DNA of 54,372 nucleotides, taken from positions 1 to 54,372 of the forward strand of contig JAGAPG010000021.1 in the NCBI GenBank assembly GCA_017623355.1, read 5' to 3'. Below are positions 7,683 through 14,556 of the stretch, piece after piece (the stretch's first letter is position 1; the number at the start of each line of letters is the position of its first letter). A program made the translations under genes and the position numbers. The stretch is from Clostridia bacterium (GTDB lineage Bacteria > Bacillota > Clostridia > Oscillospirales > CAG-272). A model generated the notes under the pieces. That model did no database searches, was not told the origin of the DNA, and saw only the letters and a program-made list of their open reading frames with translations.

Positions 7683-8702
7683 TTAATAAAAATTCACATT
7701 TTTAATAAGCATATCTATCAGCTCCTCGAAGGAAATTCCCATTTTTTCAAGCAGCATAGGATACATACTTATCTCGGTAAAGCCTGGCATAGTGTTTATC
7801 TCATTGAATATTACCTCGTTTTCCGTAACAAAAAAATCTATTCTAGAAAGGGAACTGCACTCAAGCGCGCGAAACAGCTTTTTTGCGTATTCCTTTATCC
7901 TTTGGGCAAGGAGAGTGTCGATATTTGCCGGAATATTATAGCCGACATCGGAGCTTTTATACTTTGTATCATAGTCATAAAAATCACTCTTATATATAAG
8001 CTCGCCGCAATCGGATATAATAAGCGAGCCGTTTGACTCAAGCACGGATATTTCTATTTCTTTTCCGTTTACTGCTTCCTCTATCAATACCTTTTTTGAA
8101 TATTTAAACGCCGTTTCAAGTGCCTTGTACAGATTATTGACATCTTTTATCTTAGTAATTCCGCAGGATGAGCCACACTCCGCAGGCTTTACAAACAAAG
8201 GAAGCCTAAGACCTTTTATTTTCTTTATCACATTCTCAATCGCTTCCCCTTTATAAGCCACACGATATTTCGAGACCGCGATACCGCATTTTTCAGCTAC
8301 AAGCTTCGATAAATGCTTGTCAAAGCATACCGCCGAGGCTTTCGTTTTACATCCTATGTATCTTGCTCCCATAGACTCAAAGAGCCCTTGGAGTGTTCCG
8401 TTTTCAACATTTTCACCGTGCATTACAGGAAAAATAATATCAGGCTTTATTCTTTCTCCCTTATCTGTCAAAAAAGCTCCGGCGTTAATATCTATAATTA
8501 TTTTTTCAGCATCATTTTTCCACCTATCATTTCTTATTTTCTCAACCGAAGCGTTTGTTTTATACCACTCTCCGCTTCTTGAAACTCCGATTTTTATAAC
8601 ATCGTATCTGTCCTTTCTTATGTTTTCTATAACCGCCGATGCAGAACGCAGCGAAACCTCGTATTCCGAGCTGTTTCCTCCAAAAATAACACATAAAATC
8701 AT
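7683..8702 (-). CDS. ddl: D-alanine--D-alanine ligase
   Basis: A 339-residue ATP-grasp ligase that makes the D-Ala-D-Ala dipeptide for peptidoglycan. Visible family features are the N-terminal GGNSSEYEVSL motif, HGENVENGTLQGLFE, LPLFVKPAECGSSCGI in the ATP-grasp region, and EINTMPGFTEISMYP at the C-terminal end. ATG 8702 is preferred because GGGG(G) lies about 7 nt upstream; ATG 8708 would sit directly against that ribosome site. The terminator of the upstream prmC operon lies only about 20 bp before the start, so expression may depend on read-through or a promoter I cannot see. The next gene, murD, is in the same pathway. Confidence 0.93.
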   Translation of the reverse strand: MILCVIFGGNSSEYEVSLRSASAVIENIRKDRYDVIKIGVSRSGEWYKTNASVEKIRNDRWKNDAEKIIIDINAGAFLTDKGERIKPDIIFPVMHGENVENGTLQGLFESMGARYIGCKTKASAVCFDKHLSKLVAEKCGIAVSKYRVAYKGEAIENVIKKIKGLRLPLFVKPAECGSSCGITKIKDVNNLYKALETAFKYSKKVLIEEAVNGKEIEISVLESNGSLIISDCGELIYKSDFYDYDTKYKSSDVGYNIPANIDTLLAQRIKEYAKKLFRALECSSLSRIDFFVTENEVIFNEINTMPGFTEISMYPMLLEKMGISFEELIDMLIKNVNFY

Positions 8703-8720
8703 ACACATCCCCCGACAAAC

Positions 8721-8753
8721 AAAAAAATATCAGCCGTAGAATCGGCTGATATT
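8721..8753 (-). terminator. Intrinsic terminator after prmC
   Basis: AATATCAGCCG (8726-8736) pairs with CGGCTGATATT (8743-8753). On the minus strand the hairpin is followed by a run of seven T. It ends the ruvX-DUF1385-prmC unit just before ddl. A T tract also lies on the plus-strand side (8761-8767). Confidence 0.8.
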
Positions 8754-8778
8754 ATGATATGTTTTTTTGTTGTTTTTG

Positions 8779-9603
8779 CTATTTGCATATAACACACGCA
8801 CGGTCGTTTTGCGAGTAATCCCTTAATATTTCAAATGATGATATTTCGCTGCTTGAAAGCTTATTTTCAAGCAGTTCTCTCATTTTATCGCCTTGATCGT
8901 ATCCAAATTCCACAAGCATATATCCGCCCTTTTTAAGATGCGGCAGGGAATTATTTATAAGAGGAATAATTATATCAAAGCCATCTTCTCCGCCATCAAG
9001 TGCAATATACGGCTCTTTTTTCACCTCGTCGGAAAGCTTTTCTATATCCCTTGACGGAATATACGGCGGATTTGACATAATAATGTCGTATTCTTCAGAA
9101 AGGATATCTTTCGTCACATCCTTAAGCAAAAGCTCACATCTTTCATACACTCCGTGACGCTTAGCATTATGCTCCGCTATATCAAGAGCCTTTTTTGAAA
9201 TATCAACAAGCGTACAGCTTGCATTCGGGCAATTTTTGAGAAATGATATTGCTATACAACCGCTTCCCGTACACAAATCAGCGACACGTGTCGCCCCGTT
9301 TGAAAGCTCTATGGCTTTTTCGACAAGAATTTCCGTATCGGCTCTCGGAATAAGACAATCACTTGATACCGAATATTCCTCACCCATGAAGTACCACTTA
9401 CCTAATATGTGCTGAAGCGGTATTCTTTCCTTGCGTTTTTTTATAACGTCGGAAAGTATTTTTTCATCATATTCGCGATCGTTATCAAAAAGTATTTTAG
9501 CGCGGCTTACATTAAAAAGCTCCTCTATAAAAATATACGCCTCATTTTCATACTCAGAAACTCCTGCGCTTCTTAGTGCCTCGGCAAACTCACTCAGCCT
9601 CAT
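8779..9603 (-). CDS. prmC: Peptide chain release factor N5-glutamine methyltransferase
   Basis: A 274-residue methyltransferase that modifies the GGQ glutamine of release factors RF1/RF2. The N-terminal helical domain has the family motif IPRADTE (85-91), followed by a SAM-binding VADLCTGSGCIAIS segment and the substrate-side NPPY motif (178-181). The start overlaps the end of the DUF1385 gene by 14 bp. The DUF1385-prmC pairing recurs in Firmicutes, where prfA often joins it. prfA is not next to it here. Confidence 0.94.
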   Translation of the reverse strand: MRLSEFAEALRSAGVSEYENEAYIFIEELFNVSRAKILFDNDREYDEKILSDVIKKRKERIPLQHILGKWYFMGEEYSVSSDCLIPRADTEILVEKAIELSNGATRVADLCTGSGCIAISFLKNCPNASCTLVDISKKALDIAEHNAKRHGVYERCELLLKDVTKDILSEEYDIIMSNPPYIPSRDIEKLSDEVKKEPYIALDGGEDGFDIIIPLINNSLPHLKKGGYMLVEFGYDQGDKMRELLENKLSSSEISSFEILRDYSQNDRACVICK

Positions 9604-10840
9604 TTTGTTCTATCTCTTCGCTTTCAAGCTCCGAAAGCTCCTGCTCGCTGACTCCGTCAAGCGCCATAATATCGCTTATATCCTCGTCACTTGCTATTTC
9701 CTTTTGCTTTTTTCTCTCAGCCTTTTCGGCTTTCTTTCTCTCTATAAACTCTGCTCTTTCCTTTTTATTAAGACCTGTAAAGCCAAAGTGCTCAAGATTG
9801 TTTTCAACATCTATATCGTATTCATCGACATCAAAATCGGGAAATTCCTCGGGCATTGATGATTTTATCGCACATATAGCTATCGCAAGCTGCTTTTCAT
9901 CAGGCTCACGAGTAGTGATTCTCTGCATCCAAAGTCCCGGAGCCGAGCATATTTTTGTAAAAAGATTTTCGTGCTTTCCCGCATACATTATAAATTCGTA
10001 GCCTATACCCATCGTAATTGGCAATATAGCTATTTTTATAAGTGTACGAAGCCATTTATCCCAAACGGGAATAAACGCACCGATTATTATTCCGATAAGA
10101 AGCATAACGAACATAAAGCTCGTACCGCATCTGGGGTGGAAGCGCGTGCATTTCTTTGCATTCTCGGGAGTAAGCTCCATTCCCGATTCATAGCAGGCTA
10201 TGGATTTGTGCTCTGCTCCGTGATACTGAAATACTCTGCGAATGTCCTTCATAAAGGACACAACCAAAATATAAACTATAAATATAGCGATCTTTACAAC
10301 GCCCTCTATAATAGCCTTCAGCACCTGATGCATATCGTAATTTTTAAGAAGCTTATCATCTATTAGCTGTGTTACCGTTGAGGGCAGCCACATAAAAAGA
10401 AGTAGTGTGAGTGCCAATCCAAATACAACGGAAAACGCCATAATAAGAAGCGTAAATCCGCCCGAATCCTTCTTCTTTTCTTTTTCCTTTTTTTCCTTTA
10501 CGGGCTTATTCTTTTTTGCAAGCTTTTCTTGCTTTTTCTTTTCCTTTTCCTTTTCGATCTCCTCGTCAAGACCGAGCATATCGGTAGATATGTTCATCGT
10601 CTTCATAGAAAGCATCATCGATTCGATAAATCCAACAACACCGCGTATTATGGGAAGTCCGAGCCATTTATGCTTTTTCTTGGCGGAGACGAATTTTTCT
10701 TTTTTTATCTCGACGCTTCCGTCATCCTTACGCACGGCAATAGCAATATCCTCGCCGCGCTTCATCATAACTCCTTCAATAAGCGCCTGACCGCCGACCT
10801 TGTTTTTTCGGCAATCTAAATTTTCACAGTTTTTTCCCAT
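9590..10840 (-). CDS. DUF1385 (YqhQ-type) membrane protein with charged insert
   Basis: A 416-residue membrane protein of the DUF1385 family. It begins with GGQALIEGVMMKRG, the family signature. A Lys/Glu-rich stretch (roughly 95-125) precedes several membrane helices, and HPRCGTSFMFVM and GMELTPENAKKCTRFHPRC-type conserved segments lie between them. The C-terminal tail (about 360-416) is highly charged, Lys-rich then acidic, and probably cytoplasmic. Its function is not established. It abuts ruvX with no spacer and overlaps prmC by 14 bp, so the three genes are one unit. The charged insert and tail look longer than a minimal member; that is an impression from memory of the family. Confidence 0.9.
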   Translation of the reverse strand: MGKNCENLDCRKNKVGGQALIEGVMMKRGEDIAIAVRKDDGSVEIKKEKFVSAKKKHKWLGLPIIRGVVGFIESMMLSMKTMNISTDMLGLDEEIEKEKEKKKQEKLAKKNKPVKEKKEKEKKKDSGGFTLLIMAFSVVFGLALTLLLFMWLPSTVTQLIDDKLLKNYDMHQVLKAIIEGVVKIAIFIVYILVVSFMKDIRRVFQYHGAEHKSIACYESGMELTPENAKKCTRFHPRCGTSFMFVMLLIGIIIGAFIPVWDKWLRTLIKIAILPITMGIGYEFIMYAGKHENLFTKICSAPGLWMQRITTREPDEKQLAIAICAIKSSMPEEFPDFDVDEYDIDVENNLEHFGFTGLNKKERAEFIERKKAEKAERKKQKEIASDEDISDIMALDGVSEQELSELESEEIEQNEAE

Positions 10841-11269
10841 TTATTCTCCTTTTTTGTTCTGCTTACTGTCAAGATAACTTTGGAGGATCAGACAAGCCGA
10901 CATTTCGTCAATAATACTCTTGCGCTTTTCTCCTCTTGTATTAGTCATATTGAGAATAACGTGCGCATTCGCCGTTGAAAGGCGCTCATCAAAGAGAACT
11001 ACCTCTATTCCTGTAAGCTCAGTAAGACGAGCGGCAAAAGCCTTTATTTTTTCCGAGCGAGGTCCAAGCGTTCCGTTCATATTTATAGGATGACCCAAAA
11101 CTATAAGTCCCACATCATTTTCCCTTGCAGCATCGGCAACCGCTACTGCAGTTTTTTCAAATCCGCCCTTAAGCGTACCTGCTCCACTTGCTAAAAAGCC
11201 TGTTATGTCAGAAAGAGCAAGACCTGTGCGTACGTCGCCAAAATCGACTCCCAATATTTTTTTATTCAT
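10841..11269 (-). CDS. ruvX: RuvX/YqgF-family RNase H-fold nuclease (putative Holliday junction resolvase)
   Basis: A 142-residue YqgF family protein with an RNase H-like fold. YqgF acts in pre-16S rRNA 5' end processing in E. coli and has been proposed as a Holliday junction resolvase. Acidic residues appear in the expected order: GVDFGDVRTG near the start, VLFDERLST in the middle and a C-terminal DEMSACLILQ. It heads the operon with the DUF1385 and prmC genes and has its own promoter at 11307-11335. Which cellular role dominates here is not shown by the sequence. Confidence 0.92.
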   Translation of the reverse strand: MNKKILGVDFGDVRTGLALSDITGFLASGAGTLKGGFEKTAVAVADAARENDVGLIVLGHPINMNGTLGPRSEKIKAFAARLTELTGIEVVLFDERLSTANAHVILNMTNTRGEKRKSIIDEMSACLILQSYLDSKQNKKGE

Positions 11270-11306
11270 AGCATTCTTCTTTTCTTTAATTATTAAATAT
11301 ACAATT

Positions 11307-11335
11307 ATTTTATCATAAATCTACGATAATTTCAA
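11307..11335 (-). promoter_or_regulatory. Sigma-A promoter of ruvX-DUF1385-prmC
   Basis: Minus strand: TTGAAA at 11330-11335, 17-bp spacer, TAAAAT at 11307-11312, about 38 bp before the ruvX start. Confidence 0.75.
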
Positions 11336-11362
11336 TTATTATTATAAATTTTATATGCTTTA

Positions 11363-11391
11363 TTGAATTTTTCGGAATTTTATGGTATATT
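11363..11391 (+). promoter_or_regulatory. Sigma-A promoter of the 70-residue membrane protein gene
   Basis: TTGAAT at 11363-11368, 17-bp spacer, TATATT at 11386-11391. It excludes an upstream in-frame ATG at 11363, which would lie inside the -35 box, and supports the start at 11426. Confidence 0.72.
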
Positions 11392-11425
11392 ATTGATAGA
11401 AGAAGTTATAGAAAGGAATTTTGTT

Positions 11426-11638
11426 ATGGATAAATTTTTAAAAAATCTTATTGCCCTATCGGGTACTGCTATAATTTTAGGCGCAGCAGGCGTTACCGCA
11501 TATAAAGCATTTAAAAAGCATCTTAAGGTATCTATAGATTTTGGAGATGAGGATCAACATTCCGATCACGACATCTCAGAAAGTGAATCTGCTGTTCTTG
11601 ATCCAAATGACGAGGATCTTAAATCTCTTGAGCAATAA
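11426..11638 (+). CDS. Small single-pass membrane protein with acidic tail
   Basis: A 70-residue protein: a short N-terminus with lysines (MDKFLKN), one hydrophobic helix (about 7-27, rich in Ala/Gly/Ile), a basic patch (KAFKKHLK) and a strongly acidic C-terminal tail from about residue 38. The start follows GAAAGGA and the promoter at 11363. The positive patch after the helix suggests the acidic tail stays in the cytoplasm. I do not recognise a family. It is monocistronic with its own terminator, and is probably a real gene given its promoter, ribosome site and terminator. Confidence 0.7.
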   Translation: MDKFLKNLIALSGTAIILGAAGVTAYKAFKKHLKVSIDFGDEDQHSDHDISESESAVLDPNDEDLKSLEQ

Positions 11639-11678
11639 AAAAATGCTTATGATGCGAGGCATCATAAGCATTTTTCAT
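11636..11678. terminator. Bidirectional intrinsic terminator
   Basis: AAATGCTTATGATG (11641-11654) pairs with CATCATAAGCATTT (11660-11673) around a 5-nt loop, with T runs on the right for the plus strand and A runs on the left for the minus strand. It separates the small membrane protein gene from the convergent NCS2 permease gene. Confidence 0.88.
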
Positions 11679-11679
11679 T

Positions 11680-13158
11680 TTACATAGTTACCATAATAAA
11701 TCTTACGGCAAAGAGAACTGCAATAATTGTTGCAACAATGTCCTTTTTCGTGTACTTGCCTGTGCAAGCTCTTATTATAACATAAGACATAGCTCCTATT
11801 GCTATTCCGTTTGAGATAGAATAGGTAAGAGGCATCATAACAACCGTCAAGAATGCAGGAACTGCATTTGAAACATCGCTCATATCAATCTTTGCAAAGC
11901 CCTTGAGCATTAAAACACCAACGTAAATAAGCGCGGGCGCTGTTGCGCAGGACGGAACGATTGCCGCTAAGGGAGTAAGGAACAAGCATACGAGGAAGCA
12001 AAGTGATGTTACAAGTGATGCAAATCCACTTCTTCCGCCGGCTCCTACACCTGCTGCCGATTCAACGAACGTAGTACAGGTGGATGTTCCGAGAACAGCG
12101 CCTGTTACGGTTGCAATAGAGTCACAAGCCATAGCCTTATTAACGTCTATCGGGTCGCCGTTTTCGTCAAGCATATCAGCTTGAGCTGCTGTACCGTAAA
12201 GAGTACCAATGGTATCGAACATATCAACAAGACAGAATGTAACAACGAGAACAATTATATTTACCACTCCGAGAGTACCAAGTGTACCAAAGCCCTTAAA
12301 TGCTCCGATTATACCGATCTCGCCAAAGTCAGCAAATGATTGACCGATCTGGTTGATATCAAAGCTCGGCGCTTGCCATGTGAGAATATAATAAAGAACG
12401 GTTGAAGCTCCGATAGAAATAATAACAGAGCCCTTAACCTTGAACTTTTCAAGAATAGCTATCAAAATAAGTCCTATAAAGGCAATAAGGACAGCCGCCA
12501 TTGAGGATGCGGCAAAATCAGGCGTCTCATATCCTCTCATCGCATCCAAGAATGAGGGTGCGTTTTCTATTGTATCGTGAAAATTAAAGAGCTGAACGAG
12601 TGTGTAGGGATTGTCTTGAATAAAATCTACGTTTTGGAAGCCTATAAATGCTATAAACAATCCTATTCCCGCGGATATTGCTTTTTTAAGGCATTCCGGA
12701 AGTGATTTTGCGATATATTCTCTTGCTCCGGTGATTGAGAGTATCAAGAACAAAATTCCCGAAAGAAGTATTATCGTAAGACCCTCTTGGTATCCTTGTA
12801 TTACGTCCTTTCCGCCAAAATACGCGCCTGCAACAAAGGTTGTACAGAAGAACGAGTTAAGACCGAGTCCGCAAGCCTGTGCATACGGGAGCTTTGCATA
12901 CAAAGCATAAAGAAGTGTGCCAATTGCGGCAACGAGTATTGATGCAACATATACAGCATTCCATATCTTGCCCATAACAGCAGGATCTGCTCCCTCAGCA
13001 ACAAGCCATCCGCCTGCGCCTCCGGCAGCTACCTGATCGGGATTTACAAAAATGATGTACGCCATTGCAAAGAATGTTGTGAGTCCGGCAATTATCTCTA
13101 TTCTGAAATTAGAACCGCGCTCACTGATTTTGAAAAATTTGTCTAATTTGTTTTTCAT
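11680..13158 (-). CDS. NCS2-family purine permease (AzgA/PbuG-like)
   Basis: A 492-residue multi-pass transporter of the AzgA/PbuG branch of nucleobase:cation symporter 2, which imports hypoxanthine, guanine or adenine. It starts with the typical FKISERGSNFRIEIIAGLTTFFAMAY-type segment (FFAMAYIIFVNPDQ visible), has LPYAQACGLGLNSFF, a central FCLVDMFDTIGTL motif and TSTCTTFVESAAGVGAGGRSG, all characteristic. The start has a good ribosome site (AAAGGGAAG). It has its own promoter and a 5' leader containing a terminator-like hairpin (see 13181-13235). The exact base transported cannot be read from the sequence. Confidence 0.93.
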   Translation of the reverse strand: MKNKLDKFFKISERGSNFRIEIIAGLTTFFAMAYIIFVNPDQVAAGGAGGWLVAEGADPAVMGKIWNAVYVASILVAAIGTLLYALYAKLPYAQACGLGLNSFFCTTFVAGAYFGGKDVIQGYQEGLTIILLSGILFLILSITGAREYIAKSLPECLKKAISAGIGLFIAFIGFQNVDFIQDNPYTLVQLFNFHDTIENAPSFLDAMRGYETPDFAASSMAAVLIAFIGLILIAILEKFKVKGSVIISIGASTVLYYILTWQAPSFDINQIGQSFADFGEIGIIGAFKGFGTLGTLGVVNIIVLVVTFCLVDMFDTIGTLYGTAAQADMLDENGDPIDVNKAMACDSIATVTGAVLGTSTCTTFVESAAGVGAGGRSGFASLVTSLCFLVCLFLTPLAAIVPSCATAPALIYVGVLMLKGFAKIDMSDVSNAVPAFLTVVMMPLTYSISNGIAIGAMSYVIIRACTGKYTKKDIVATIIAVLFAVRFIMVTM

Positions 13159-13180
13159 TTCATCTTCCCTTTCTTAAATC

Positions 13181-13235
13181 AAAAAAGCGAACGACGACTA
13201 AGAGACTTATTTTTCTTAATCCTTTCATTCGCTTT
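13181..13235 (-). terminator. Terminator-like hairpin in the leader of the NCS2 permease gene (possible attenuator)
   Basis: Minus strand: an arm at 13226-13235 (AAAGCGAATG) pairs with 13184-13193 (CGTTCGCTTT), followed directly by a T run ending at 13181. A smaller stem lies inside. The hairpin begins a few bases after the predicted start of the permease transcript and ends about 22 nt before the start codon. It could simply end the upstream small gene, but it also lies inside the permease's own leader. I do not see the conserved core of a purine riboswitch. Confidence 0.55.
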
Positions 13236-13246
13236 ATTGTAATTTT

Positions 13247-13275
13247 ATTTTAACACATTGTTAATGTTTTTTCAA
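13247..13275 (-). promoter_or_regulatory. Sigma-A promoter of the NCS2 permease gene
   Basis: Minus strand: TTGAAA at 13270-13275, 17-bp spacer, TAAAAT at 13247-13252, start expected near 13240. The -35 box overlaps the stop codon region of the upstream 69-codon gene. Confidence 0.72.
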
Positions 13276-13481
13276 GTAATTTCCCTGTTTTTTTCTTTAT
13301 TTATATTTATTTCGTTCACCAACCGTTGTATTTCGACAATATTTTTGCTTTTATTTGCTCTTTTTATAAGCTCATCCTGTTCGTTATCACTCATATTAAG
13401 AAATGTATAAAAAGCTTTTTTATCGTGTGCTAGCGCCATAGCAAAGCCTATCGGCATATTCGCCGAATTATCACCGTACAT
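13272..13481 (-). CDS. Small conserved-looking protein of unknown function
   Basis: A 69-residue, probably cytoplasmic protein beginning MYGDNSANMPIGFAMALAHD, followed by an amphipathic helical part (KKAFYTFLNMSDNEQDELI) and a charged C-terminus. ATG 13481 is chosen because GAGGTG precedes it by 6 bases; an upstream in-frame ATG at 13514 has no ribosome site. I do not recognise the family. It diverges from RNase P RNA and seems to share its -35 region (see 13521-13549). The distinctive N-terminus and good expression signals favour a real gene. Confidence 0.6.
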   Translation of the reverse strand: MYGDNSANMPIGFAMALAHDKKAFYTFLNMSDNEQDELIKRANKSKNIVEIQRLVNEININKEKNREIT

Positions 13482-13520
13482 AAAAATCACCTCGATATTA
13501 TTTTTTTCAGGCAATTTATT

Positions 13521-13549
13521 TTTATAGGTGGGAATTCTTTACTTGACAA
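13521..13549 (-). promoter_or_regulatory. Candidate promoter of the 69-residue protein gene, overlapping the rnpB promoter
   Basis: Minus strand: TTGTCA at 13544-13549, 17-bp spacer, TATAAA at 13521-13526. Its -35 box covers five of the six bases of the rnpB -35 box on the other strand. Confidence 0.5.
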
Positions 13550-13571
13550 AACAAAATTTTATCTGTATAAT
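13543..13571 (+). promoter_or_regulatory. Consensus sigma-A promoter of rnpB
   Basis: TTGACA at 13543-13548, 17-bp spacer, TATAAT at 13566-13571: a perfect match. Transcription should start at about 13578, where the RNase P RNA begins. Confidence 0.9.
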
Positions 13572-13578
13572 TATAAAA

Positions 13579-13934
13579 GACCGAACCGGACGGTCGCGCG
13601 ATATCACGCCGAAAGGTATTATCGTGAGGAAAGTCCGTGCTTCACAGGGCAGGATAACTGATAACGTCAGCCGAGGGTGACCTTAGGGAAAGTGCAACAG
13701 AAAATTACCGCCATTTTGGTAAGGATGAAAACGCGGGGTAAGAGCCCACGACGCGCTATGGTAACACAGCGCGGGTGTAAACCCTATCCGAAGCAACACC
13801 GTATGCGAAGATTTTTATTTGCCCGATAAGGCTTTTGCCGTCTTTGCAGGTGGCACGCATTTGCGGAGCGTTCTGGTGACAGGACGCAAAGATAGATGAC
13901 CGTCAATAACAGAACACGGCTTATAGGTTCGGTC
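13579..13934 (+). ncRNA. rnpB: RNase P RNA (M1-type ribozyme)
   Basis: About 356 nt with the closing P1 helix formed by GACCGAACC at 13579 and GGTTCGGTC ending at 13934. The universally conserved cores are present: GAGGAAAGTCCGTGCTTC near the 5' end, ACAGAAAATTACCG, GTAAGAGCCCAC, and GATAGATGACCGT with ACAGAACACGGCTTATAG near the 3' end. The RNA matures tRNA 5' ends together with RnpA. The ends are placed from P1 and could differ by a few bases. Confidence 0.97.
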
Positions 13935-13948
13935 GCTTTTGATTTTTG

Positions 13949-13982
13949 GGAGTGTGTATTTTTACACGCTCCTTTGTAATTT
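13949..13982 (+). terminator. Intrinsic terminator of rnpB
   Basis: GGAGTGTGTA (13949-13958) pairs with TACACGCTCC (13963-13972, one G-T pair) around a TTTT loop, followed by a T-rich tract. Confidence 0.8.
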
Positions 13983-14021
13983 TTATAAAGATCTTATCAT
14001 AAAATCAAATGAGGTGATTTT

Positions 14022-14519
14022 ATGAAAAGAATATTTCCTTCGTTATTTATATTATTTATATTTGTTTTTTCATCATGCTCAAACAGCAGTCATGATCTTC
14101 TTTGGTATCAGGAAAAAAGCATACGCGCGGAATGTACCTTGAACAGCGAATATAAAATAATAATATCAAAAGATTCCGAAAGCTCATCCGTTACTTTAAG
14201 CTCTCCTGCGGAGCTTGAGGGAATATCGTTTGAAATAAACGATGAACAATGTCTTGCAAAAACCCCGGACGGAATAAAAATGCCGATAGACAGATCAAGC
14301 ATCTCTGGAATCTGCGCGCTTACCGATATTTTTAGCTTAAACGAGGAAAGTATTATAAAAACAGAGCCCGCCGAGAACGGCTCCGCTATATATACCTTTT
14401 CCGAAAACGGAGTTTTTTATGAAATGACTTACGGCAAAAATTCCACACCCAAGCACGTTAAAATTCTTTCCGAAAATTTTTCTTATGATATAGAAATAAA
14501 CGCGATAGAAATAAAATAG
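14022..14519 (+). CDS. Small lipoprotein of unknown function
   Basis: A 165-residue predicted lipoprotein: MKRIF start, a hydrophobic stretch of Phe/Ile/Leu and lipobox FSSC (Cys19) followed by a Ser/Asn-rich linker. The mature part is Glu/Ser-rich and mostly beta-like (alternating hydrophobic residues in IYTFSENGVFYEMTYG). A ribosome site (GAGGTG) precedes ATG 14022. It follows the rnpB terminator and has its own terminator; I see no strong promoter in the 40-bp gap. I do not recognise a named family. Confidence 0.8.
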   Translation: MKRIFPSLFILFIFVFSSCSNSSHDLLWYQEKSIRAECTLNSEYKIIISKDSESSSVTLSSPAELEGISFEINDEQCLAKTPDGIKMPIDRSSISGICALTDIFSLNEESIIKTEPAENGSAIYTFSENGVFYEMTYGKNSTPKHVKILSENFSYDIEINAIEIK

Positions 14520-14550
14520 AAAAGGAACAGATTGCTCTGTTCCTTTCTTT
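14519..14550. terminator. Bidirectional intrinsic terminator
   Basis: AAAGGAACAGA (14521-14531) pairs with TCTGTTCCTTT (14536-14546), loop TTGC, with T-rich DNA on the right and A on the left. It separates the lipoprotein gene from the convergent Glu-rich protein gene. Confidence 0.87.
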
Positions 14551-14556
14551 ATTATA

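Noticed and set aside
13159-13246. Purine riboswitch before the NCS2 permease gene
   Set aside because: The conserved purine-aptamer loops and junction are not visible and the leader is too short.
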